From an uncultured Rickettsiaceae bacterium (lineage in GTDB: Bacteria > Pseudomonadota > Alphaproteobacteria > Rickettsiales > Rickettsiaceae): DNA of 7,167 bases. The notes beneath the pieces are model-generated. The model was not told where the DNA came from and did not search any database. It worked only from the letters and a program-made list of their open reading frames with translations. The stretch's first letter is position 1. Every line of letters starts with the position of its first letter. A program made the position numbers and the translations under genes. Positions 1 to 5,581 of this stretch are shown here, piece by piece. The stretch lies in the NCBI GenBank assembly GCA_905479885.1, contig CAJQOE010000058.1:1-7167 (forward strand), given 5' to 3'.

Positions 1-34
1 ATTCACTAAACGGTTTTTTCTTTGGTGATCGCAT
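1..34 (-). CDS. Possible start of a further phage gene, cut by the window edge
   Basis: An ATG at 34-32 opens a frame of 11 codons that is still open at the left edge and begins MRSPKKKPFSE. The basic, lysine-rich N-terminus is compatible with a real protein start. There is no clear Shine-Dalgarno sequence just upstream, and 11 codons is too few to identify a family. It would be the next gene after the putative tail protein, separated from it by about 70 bases. In phage late operons a portal or another structural gene often sits near the terminase, but that is inference only. It could also be a chance ORF. Confidence 0.27.
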   Translation of the reverse strand, partial: MRSPKKKPFSE

Positions 35-103
35 ATGTTATTTGAGTCAATTAATTTGACTAGAAGAATAACATTTTACTAGATTTTGTCATCGGTCTAT
101 TAT

Positions 104-595
104 TCATGCAACAAAGCCACCTAAGCTCGTTCCTTTCCAAACTTTACCAACAAATCCACCAGTAGGTGTAGGCACAGCAGTAACTCCTAAAGATGGTAAA
201 TTATCAAGATTAATAGTTTTAGTTGCAACTGGTCTATTAGAAGAGTCACCTAACCAAATCATACCATCAGTTAGGTTTGGTAATGGAATATCATTAGTTG
301 TACTAATTGTTCCAGCAGTATTAAACATAAATCCATCAGCTAAAATACTCATAGCTTGAGCATTTGGCACTCTGTTATCAGGATCCTTTATTATAAAAGA
401 AATATCAGATGGAAATGGAGTTAGTTTGTCTATTTCGTTTTGTACTTTTTGTAAATCTAATCTAATATCAATTAGGATAGGAGAAGGAATAGCTACGCCT
501 TTTTTATTTCCCACTAATACATAATCAGGATCTGATAACACCCTGCCAGTTACTGGTGAGATAAAATTATGTAAAGGGTTAAACTCCATGTTCAC
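104..595 (-). CDS. Putative phage structural protein with tail-fibre-like motifs
   Basis: This 163-aa protein has no signal peptide or membrane segment. Residues about 75-97 (RVPNAQAMSILADGFMFNTA and the next few residues) and about 105-124 (LPNLTDGMIWLGDSSNRPVA) resemble the 'PNAQALS-L-tG' and 'L-nG-i-iG---n-PVa-tl' patterns seen in phage tail-fibre, tail-collar and similar virion proteins. The C-terminus is glycine-rich (GGFVGKVWKGTSLGGFVA). The N-terminal half (about 1-70) is less diagnostic and includes a short helical stretch near 42-58. The gene starts with GTG in a GTGA overlap with the patatin stop codon, which suggests termination-reinitiation. An in-frame ATG two codons downstream (589-587) is the alternative start and changes little. 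It lies two genes after terminase, which supports a virion role, but the exact role is unknown. The protein is short for a whole fibre, so it may be an attachment or adaptor module. Confidence 0.6.
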   Translation of the reverse strand: MNMEFNPLHNFISPVTGRVLSDPDYVLVGNKKGVAIPSPILIDIRLDLQKVQNEIDKLTPFPSDISFIIKDPDNRVPNAQAMSILADGFMFNTAGTISTTNDIPLPNLTDGMIWLGDSSNRPVATKTINLDNLPSLGVTAVPTPTGGFVGKVWKGTSLGGFVA

Positions 596-1671
596 GCTGT
601 TAAATGCCCTAAGAAATTATTAATATTATCTGTATCATTATTAAAATGAGTATTTGCTGTAGTTTCCATATAATCTAGGAAAGCAACGTCACTATTATCT
701 AGTTCAGTATCTAGATTTTTATCTAATTTTGGTTGAAACCTATAATAATATAATTGCTCTAATGTGTTATTAGCTCTAAACTTTAAGTTAAAATCAACTG
801 ATTCTTGTCCTCCTGTTGAAGCTATATCAAACAAAGAAAATATTCTAGCAACACCACTATCCGCATTACTTGTATCTTGCGCTTTCAAGAATGTACTAAC
901 CTCATCAAATCCCATCTCACCAATGCCTGTACCAAGTGAGAATACGCAAGCTCTATTAGCTGTTGGCTTTAAAGCTTTACCTAAACTTAAAGCTATTTCT
1001 GATGGGTTATTTTGATAAACTCCTCCATCTATATATACATGTTCTGGATTACCAAATTTATGAGAAGGAAGATATACAGGCGCAGCAGAAGTGGCACGAG
1101 CTACATCAACTATAGACTCATCCTTACCAATAAACATATTGCTATTACTATAGTTTGAGAAATTAACATAAGTACTAGTATCATCTTGATAGGCTGGAAT
1201 TATAACTTTAGTTTTTAAATCCCTAAGTTTATCCGTACCAAAATTATCAACTAATACTTTGTTTAGTATTACATGACCATAATTACTATCTTGTGGATAT
1301 CCAGTTGTTGGACAGGCTGATTTATAAAACGGATCATTTTGTCCAATTAATATAACTTTCTGAGCTATGCTGGGTCTATTTGAATCATAGCTAGTATTAC
1401 ATTGTCCTATATCAAGTATACTACGAATAGTAAATACCCGCTTAGCCTGATCCCTAAAGAAAGGCTCTAAATATTCAGGACTTCTTCCATATGCATAGCC
1501 AAGAGCTTGTATTCCACCAATGGAAGTGCCAGTAATTACATCAAAATATTTCCATAATTCATCAGATTTAATCCCCCATTGCTGAATAAATCTTTGTAAA
1601 AACTTTAATGATAAATAACCTCTAACACCGCCGCCATCTAATGATAATACTCTGACTGTATTTGTATCCAT
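592..1671 (-). CDS. Patatin-like phospholipase encoded inside the phage late operon
   Basis: This is a 359-aa patatin-family serine lipid acyl hydrolase (phospholipase A-type). All the family signatures are visible: the oxyanion-hole motif DGGGVRG at 12-18, the nucleophile elbow GTSIGG at 48-53 (Ser50), the helix-region motif ARATSAAPVYLP at 191-202, and the catalytic Asp motif DGG at 215-217 (Asp215) followed by NNP. SLGTG at 245-249 is also typical. The Ser-Asp dyad is therefore intact and the enzyme is probably active. There is no signal peptide, so it is cytosolic unless exported by a dedicated system or carried in a particle. The ATG directly abuts the terL stop (TAAATG) and has a good GGGAG site about 7 bases upstream. 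Its own stop overlaps the next start by 4 bases. Rickettsial Pat1/Pat2 and the CBASS effector CapV belong to the same superfamily. No cyclase gene is nearby, so a CBASS role is not supported. A phage-carried lysis, egress or host-interaction function is inference. Confidence 0.92.
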   Translation of the reverse strand: MDTNTVRVLSLDGGGVRGYLSLKFLQRFIQQWGIKSDELWKYFDVITGTSIGGIQALGYAYGRSPEYLEPFFRDQAKRVFTIRSILDIGQCNTSYDSNRPSIAQKVILIGQNDPFYKSACPTTGYPQDSNYGHVILNKVLVDNFGTDKLRDLKTKVIIPAYQDDTSTYVNFSNYSNSNMFIGKDESIVDVARATSAAPVYLPSHKFGNPEHVYIDGGVYQNNPSEIALSLGKALKPTANRACVFSLGTGIGEMGFDEVSTFLKAQDTSNADSGVARIFSLFDIASTGGQESVDFNLKFRANNTLEQLYYYRFQPKLDKNLDTELDNSDVAFLDYMETTANTHFNNDTDNINNFLGHLTA

Positions 1672-2901
1672 TTAAAATCTCCCAGCCTTTAATTTCATTT
1701 TATTATCATAATTGATTTTAGAACGCTTCATACAACGTTCCAAACTATAGCGTAGAGAATCTATGCAATGATTATTTGCATCTATTATTTTATCAGTAAT
1801 ATCTCCACTTCTTTCATCCACCTTGTATGAATAAGTGGAAAATTCATTAGCAGTATGTTTGCATCTTTCATGAATGATAACCTTATCAAAGGACTTAATA
1901 TATTCAATACCATCTTCAACAGAACCTTTGCCTTTATCAGCAGCATATACACTAAATCCGTATTCTCTTTTATTAATATAGGATATGGTTTCTGGTCGTG
2001 CACTATCAGCGTATATAGCATTGCCTTTAATATCTGGTAATTGATCTATTAAAAATGGTCCAGTCTTATCAATCTCAAGTCCGATTTGAACTGCTTCATG
2101 TGTTATATACAAAATATTATTTACGATATAACTTCTAATACCAGCAGTTGGATCTTGAGAAAATCCAAAATCTAGGCCAAAGTACTTGTGTACTGATGTA
2201 TTTTCTTCAAACTCCTGCACATCCCATTTATTTTTAAATACTTGGGCATCTGAATGTTCTAAACATTCACCTTCCCAGACATGACGATAATAGCCATAAT
2301 CTCTAGCCTTATCTTTTTTCATTTCGTCTCTTAGAACATCTGGAAAGTATGGATTATCTTGATAATTGACCTTGATTCTATAAATATTTTCTGGCACTTC
2401 TTTAGGCTCTATGAATTCTTTATACAAAACATCTGTTTTATTCTTTGGATTCATAGCTATCCATATTTCAGAACCTTCTTCTCGAATAGTAGGCTTAATT
2501 ACCTTCCAAGACTCAGCGCTTAATGTATCGGCTTCTTCTATCCATAAATGAGTTATACCTGCCATGGACTTAATACTAGATATATTATTGCGTAAGCCTT
2601 TAAATATAAAGCGACTACCAGTATGGTTATGAGTGATTTGATCATAGGTAATATCAAATTCATTTCCCAAATCTAACGCCTCTATACGTTGTTTTAGCAA
2701 GGAGTGAACACTATCTTTAATTGAATTTTGAAACTCACGACCGCATAATACCAAGAGTTTATCTTGTAAAGAATGCATGATCAATGAATCTGCTATTGCC
2801 CAAGACTTACCGCTTCCTCTGCCACCATAAATTACTTTATATCTATACGGTTTAAATAAGCCTGTTTGCCACTTTCTAATTTTAATCTTGTGTAGTTCCA
2901 C
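1672..2901 (-). CDS. terL: Phage terminase large subunit, PBSX type
   Basis: This 409-aa protein is the ATPase-nuclease motor that packages and cuts phage DNA. In the N-terminal ATPase, Walker A is GGRGSGKS at 26-33, Walker B is HLWIEEADTL at 118-127 with the acidic pair E122/E123, and the coupling motif is around WIAMNPKN at 147-154. The C-terminal RNase H-like nuclease shows GLDFGFSQDP at 242-251 (Asp244), YADSARPE at 297-304 (Asp299), and DANNHCIDSLRYSLE at 384-398, where Asp391 probably supplies the last metal ligand. Both domains look intact and the length is normal for PBSX-type terminases. The start is GTG, supported by a strong GAGGTG site about 5 bases upstream. It overlaps the end of the small-subunit gene by 20 bases, implying coupled translation. 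The stop codon touches the start codon of the patatin gene. The complete motif set argues against a decayed prophage remnant. Confidence 0.96.
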   Translation of the reverse strand: MELHKIKIRKWQTGLFKPYRYKVIYGGRGSGKSWAIADSLIMHSLQDKLLVLCGREFQNSIKDSVHSLLKQRIEALDLGNEFDITYDQITHNHTGSRFIFKGLRNNISSIKSMAGITHLWIEEADTLSAESWKVIKPTIREEGSEIWIAMNPKNKTDVLYKEFIEPKEVPENIYRIKVNYQDNPYFPDVLRDEMKKDKARDYGYYRHVWEGECLEHSDAQVFKNKWDVQEFEENTSVHKYFGLDFGFSQDPTAGIRSYIVNNILYITHEAVQIGLEIDKTGPFLIDQLPDIKGNAIYADSARPETISYINKREYGFSVYAADKGKGSVEDGIEYIKSFDKVIIHERCKHTANEFSTYSYKVDERSGDITDKIIDANNHCIDSLRYSLERCMKRSKINYDNKMKLKAGRF

Positions 2902-3265
2902 TATCCACCTCTAAAACAAATCGTTTTTGTAATGTTTGGTTTGAAGTTTCAATAACTTGTTTCTCAGACCATTCACCTATAGCTTTTAACGAAAAAATAA
3001 GCGAAGTAGTGTCACCACTTTCATCAACCCCCATTGATTTATTTTCTAGTTTTTTTGATAATTTTAGTATTTTTTTAGATCTTCCTTTTTTATACTGCCG
3101 AGAAACCTCTGGTTGTCGTTTTCTAATAGCCAAAAAAGTATCTCTATCAATACCATAATAATCTGCTATCTGCCCCGTAGTAAGATGAGCTGAAAGCTCT
3201 TCTATTTCTACTATTTGCCCATCCGTAAGAACTATTTCAGGACGGCCGCCCCTATTTTTAGTCAT
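2882..3265 (-). CDS. terS: Phage terminase small subunit
   Basis: This 127-aa DNA-recognition subunit of the packaging terminase is called from position and pattern. The opening GGRPEIVLTDGQIVEIEELS is the usual start of this family. A helix-turn-helix follows at about 30-50 (LTTGQIADYYGIDRDTFLAIRKRQPE), then a basic helix (QYKKGRSKKILKLSKKL) and a region resembling the common 'gd--s-iF-Lk---gW-ekq' oligomerisation segment (about 84-103). It is somewhat short, but the segments are in the expected order. The terL start lies inside its last codons. The ATG at 3265 has no clear Shine-Dalgarno sequence, while a candidate promoter lies about 60-95 bases upstream, so initiation may rely on an unstructured AT-rich leader. 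It is the first gene of the packaging operon. Confidence 0.87.
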   Translation of the reverse strand: MTKNRGGRPEIVLTDGQIVEIEELSAHLTTGQIADYYGIDRDTFLAIRKRQPEVSRQYKKGRSKKILKLSKKLENKSMGVDESGDTTSLIFSLKAIGEWSEKQVIETSNQTLQKRFVLEVDSGTTQD

Positions 3266-3330
3266 TCAATTATTATTTTAAATTTAAGCGAGATAACGCC
3301 TTGTTAGATTTTCTCGCAAGTTATATACAT

Positions 3331-3359
3331 AATATAACATTTTTTGTATTGAATTACAA
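3331..3359 (-). promoter_or_regulatory. Candidate sigma70-type promoter for the terminase operon
   Basis: Reading the minus strand, TTGTAA (3359-3354, 4 of 6 to the -35 consensus) is followed after 17 bases by TATATT (3336-3331, 5 of 6 to the -10 consensus). A TG one base before the -10 (TGtTATATT) makes an extended -10. Transcription would start near 3324, giving a leader of about 58 bases before the terS ATG. The region is AT-rich, so chance matches are common, but position, spacing and the TG dinucleotide agree. Confidence 0.42.
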
Positions 3360-3401
3360 TTTTCTAAGACAGAATGGTTGATTAATAGTTGAGATTTAGT
3401 C

Positions 3402-3431
3402 ACCATGGCCTTTTTAGTAGGAGGCTATGGT
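3402..3431. repeat. Imperfect inverted repeat between the omptin-like gene and terS
   Basis: ACCATGGCCT (3402-3411) pairs with AGGCTATGGT (3422-3431) across a 10-base loop. Nine of ten positions match. The odd pair is G-U in a plus-strand RNA and A-C in a minus-strand RNA. The stem is GC-rich against a very AT-rich background. It lies about 46 bases past the stop codon of the omptin-like gene, where a transcript end would be expected, but no T-run follows on either strand, so a classical rho-independent terminator is not supported. It may be an RNA-stabilising hairpin, a protein site or a repeat element. Confidence 0.5.
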
Positions 3432-3477
3432 ATTTATTAAATCACTCGACAAATTCGATGTAACTAATTAAAAATAG

Positions 3478-4416
3478 TTAAAATTTGTATTTAATGCCGC
3501 CGCTTATAGAAGAAGACATAAAGGATAATTTCTTTAAATCATTGGAATAAGTATAACCGTGTCTAAAAAAATGTTTCTTTCTTCCCTCTAGCATTCTAAA
3601 GATTTTGAATCCAATATTTGCATGTATATCAAGCTTCTGATTGTATTGGTACAATAATTCAGTATCAACACTTGCACCAGTGCCAAATGCTCTATGTGTA
3701 AAGCTTGTACCCTTTACATAATCATTTCTTAAAACCCAATCTGCCTTTGATAATAAATAAAACAAATATGCCTTTATTGTTGGTTTAAGTGATATTCTAT
3801 CATTTATGGGGTAAAATATAGAAGCTCCTACCCATGGTGCATAATTATCAAAACTATATTTTGAAACTAATTGTGATTTAGAGTGAGTTTGACCTAATGT
3901 GTCATTAATGTAGCTATTAAAATATCTATTAGTTTTGTAATTTAGTCCATAATTTTTCATTTGATATTTAGTGTAATCCATACCTAAATAATAAGTAATT
4001 AGAGCGGAAGATAATTGTCGTGACACTCCTACAGCTCCTGATAGATCAACTATATTACCTTTTACTCTCGAAATACTTGTAGAGAATTCTCCTAAATTGT
4101 CCCAATCTGCATCTTTCAAAGTGCTGTTGTTTAAAATAATGCCATATTTCATTTGGCCAAGAAAACTGAACTCTCTATCTTCGGGTCTAGTCTCTATTTT
4201 AACTCCAGTTTCAAGTATATGGTTTTTCCAAGTAAGCTCTGATGCCTTGTTCTTTGTGCTACAAGTACCCATAGGTATTGACCATTGAAATACGTCGTAT
4301 CTATATCCAGCAAATGGAGTAATACTAATTGTAGTATGACTAGTAGGCACACTATCAGCCAACACATTTAATGACGTTAGTATTATAAATAGCGTAATAA
4401 GTTGGTTTATTTTCAT
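3478..4416 (-). CDS. Omptin-like outer-membrane beta-barrel protein with a doubtful active site
   Basis: This 312-aa protein has a Sec signal peptide (basic MKINQ, hydrophobic core, probable cleavage after VLA at 18-20) and ends in the outer-membrane signature GIKYKF with a terminal Phe. Alternating short strands such as HANIGFKIF fit a beta-barrel of omptin size. Resemblance to omptins (OmpT, Pla, Lpa) is visible at SELTWK (59-64), like 'SQLDWK', at DADW (102-105), like the 'DQDW' that carries the first catalytic Asp pair (here Asp102 and Asp104), and at the C-terminus, like 'AGLKYTF'. The second half of the omptin site, an Asp-x-His, is not evident. The corresponding region near 224-233 (KADWVLRNDY) has no His, and the nearest His is H241. 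It may therefore be a non-proteolytic omptin-fold adhesin or a diverged protease. The ATG has an AAGGAAG site 9 bases upstream. It is not closely coupled to its neighbours. Confidence 0.72.
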   Translation of the reverse strand: MKINQLITLFIILTSLNVLADSVPTSHTTISITPFAGYRYDVFQWSIPMGTCSTKNKASELTWKNHILETGVKIETRPEDREFSFLGQMKYGIILNNSTLKDADWDNLGEFSTSISRVKGNIVDLSGAVGVSRQLSSALITYYLGMDYTKYQMKNYGLNYKTNRYFNSYINDTLGQTHSKSQLVSKYSFDNYAPWVGASIFYPINDRISLKPTIKAYLFYLLSKADWVLRNDYVKGTSFTHRAFGTGASVDTELLYQYNQKLDIHANIGFKIFRMLEGRKKHFFRHGYTYSNDLKKLSFMSSSISGGIKYKF

Positions 4417-4768
4417 ATATAAATTCTTCCTTATAATATTTGTTTACTTAAAAACAATTCTTTTGGTATCAACAAATCAATTCCACTATGGTTTTACATT
4501 TAGTTTAAAAAAAGATAGTTTTTACTCTAGATATAGGTAAAAGAATTAAATGTATCATATTCTTTAGTTATAGTAGCGTTTTTTTAATAAAACCATAAAA
4601 AATAATTTCAGCTTATAATAATTATATTTAATAGAGCTACAATACGCTTTTGCACCAGCACGACGTAAATGTTGAGCTTCTTTTTTAATTAAACTTTCTA
4701 AGTGTTTTTTACGCTGATCGTATTCATTCATACTGCAGCGATATTATTGTTGAGAACATATGTGTTCA
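4417..4768. other. 352-base very AT-rich spacer between the TPR and omptin-like genes
   Basis: This stretch separates the LRR/TPR pair from the omptin-like gene. The only coding trace is the 55-codon minus-strand ORF at 4731-4564. The part nearest the omptin-like gene (4417-4563) should contain its promoter, but no -35/-10 pair stands out among many AT-rich near-matches. A short AU hairpin (TTTTAC at 4520-4525 with GTAAAA at 4537-4542) is too weak to call. I see no tRNA, repeat array or strong terminator here. Confidence 0.5.
4564..4731 (-). CDS. Small hypothetical ORF, probably a gene remnant
   Basis: This 55-codon ORF begins MNEYDQRKKHLESLIKKEAQ and continues HLRRAGAKAYCSS, a charged, helix-forming stretch of about 30 residues that reads like real protein with balanced codon use. 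From about residue 34 it becomes a run of Tyr, Lys, Leu and Phe from A/T-only codons (IKYNYYKLKLFF, then MVLLKKRYYN) and stops. That change suggests the start of a longer gene whose remainder was deleted or frameshifted, with random sequence read through to the next stop. There is no Shine-Dalgarno sequence before the ATG. It lies about 37 bases beyond the TPR stop codon, so it could be the last gene of that unit. I do not recognise a family. It could equally be a small genuine protein. Confidence 0.33.
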   Translation of the reverse strand: MNEYDQRKKHLESLIKKEAQHLRRAGAKAYCSSIKYNYYKLKLFFMVLLKKRYYN

Positions 4769-5581
4769 TTATAATAAACCTTTTTTGCTCAATTTAGAAT
4801 CAGCTATTTTCTTCTCTGAAATACCTAGTGGGTCTTTCGAATATATCTCTAAAGCTTTATTAGCACTTTCTAAGGCTTCTTTATGTCTACCAAGTTTATT
4901 TAACGCAGCTGCTTTTTTAGAATAAATTTGTGGAAGATCGTGAGGAGTAATAGTTATTTTTAGTGCTTTATCACATGTTTCTAAGGCTTCTTGATATCGT
5001 CCTAGATTATACAAAGGACAGAATCTATTTAGATACGTTTCATCGTTAGTATTACTGCTAGGGTCGAGTTCTAAGGTTTTGTCAAAATCAATTATTGCCA
5101 ATTCGTAATGCCCTAGTGCGCCATTTGAGGCAGCCCTAATATAAAGCGATAGAATATAATTGTTTTCAAAGGACAATGCTAAATTAGCACATTCCAAACT
5201 TTTACTAAATTGGTGTAGGTTATATAAAGCATGTGACTTTACCGCTAAAGCTCTGCTATTTCTTAATTTTTCATTCTTTACTCCATTAATTTTTAAAGCT
5301 TCGTCTGCGACTATTATGGCTTGTTCATATTGAGTATTCATACTCAATATATATGCTTTCATGATGTAAGCCTGTGAGAATTTAGGACACTTATTTATAA
5401 CACAGTCAAAAAGTTCTATCGATTCTCTATATTCACTTTTGTTTTTCAATTCAAATGCTTTTTTATATAATTCTATACATTCCTGTCTATCTGAAGCGTA
5501 CGTAAAAGAAGTGATTGATATACAACAGTATATTATAAATATTAAAAATTTTGAATATTTAAAAATCTTCAGTTTCACCAT
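4769..5581 (-). CDS. Exported TPR-repeat protein
   Basis: This is a 270-aa protein when counted from the ATG at 5581. The N-terminus is a Sec signal peptide: basic MVKLKIFKYSK, hydrophobic FLIFIIYCCISITSF, probable cleavage after TYA near residue 29. No good lipobox surrounds the two cysteines. The rest is almost entirely tetratricopeptide repeats, about six, at roughly 34-67, 68-100, 108-140, 141-174, 181-214 and 217-250. The clearest are ALGHYELAIIDFDKTLELDP, NLGRYQEALETCDKALKI and KLGRHKEALESANKALEI. TPRs are protein-binding scaffolds; a periplasmic or secreted location is inferred. The last repeats are similar in DNA too (two 'tctaaggcttctt' copies), suggesting repeat duplication. The frame also allows TTG at 5590, three codons earlier, and GTG at 5578. 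The GGAAG site sits only 2 bases before the ATG and 5 before the GTG, so the GTG may be the true start. It overlaps the LRR gene by about 20 bases, implying one transcript. Confidence 0.85.
   Translation of the reverse strand: MVKLKIFKYSKFLIFIIYCCISITSFTYASDRQECIELYKKAFELKNKSEYRESIELFDCVINKCPKFSQAYIMKAYILSMNTQYEQAIIVADEALKINGVKNEKLRNSRALAVKSHALYNLHQFSKSLECANLALSFENNYILSLYIRAASNGALGHYELAIIDFDKTLELDPSSNTNDETYLNRFCPLYNLGRYQEALETCDKALKITITPHDLPQIYSKKAAALNKLGRHKEALESANKALEIYSKDPLGISEKKIADSKLSKKGLL

Noticed and set aside
57..107. 15-codon ORF starting in an ATGA overlap with the tail-like gene (MNNRPMTKSSKMLFF)
   Set aside because: It is too short, lacks a ribosome site and family resemblance, and stops at once; most likely chance.
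764..1015. Plus-strand ORF of 83 codons
   Set aside because: It lies wholly inside the patatin gene on the opposite strand and has no recognisable motif or ribosome site; a shadow frame.
592..1671. CBASS system with a CapV-type patatin effector
   Set aside because: There is no CD-NTase cyclase or ancillary gene in the window, and the gene is coupled to terminase and a putative virion gene instead.
1785..2021. Minus-strand ORF of 78 codons in another frame
   Set aside because: It is contained in the terminase nuclease domain, whose own frame has clear catalytic motifs.
1855..2040. Plus-strand ORF of 61 codons
   Set aside because: It is antisense to terL, with a composition expected from reverse reading of a coding sequence.
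4097..4288. Plus-strand ORF of 63 codons
   Set aside because: It is antisense to the omptin-like gene, with no start signal or family resemblance.
4520..4542. TTTTAC/GTAAAA inverted repeat
   Set aside because: It is six mostly A-T pairs in very AT-rich DNA, which is expected by chance.
4754..4767. GAACA-TATG-TGTTC hairpin just after the TPR stop codon, considered as a terminator
   Set aside because: The stem is only five pairs with no following T-run; too weak to call.
4875..5000. Repeated 'tctaaggcttctt' DNA words
   Set aside because: They encode the same conserved position in successive TPR units, so protein-repeat similarity explains them and no mobile or CRISPR repeat is needed.
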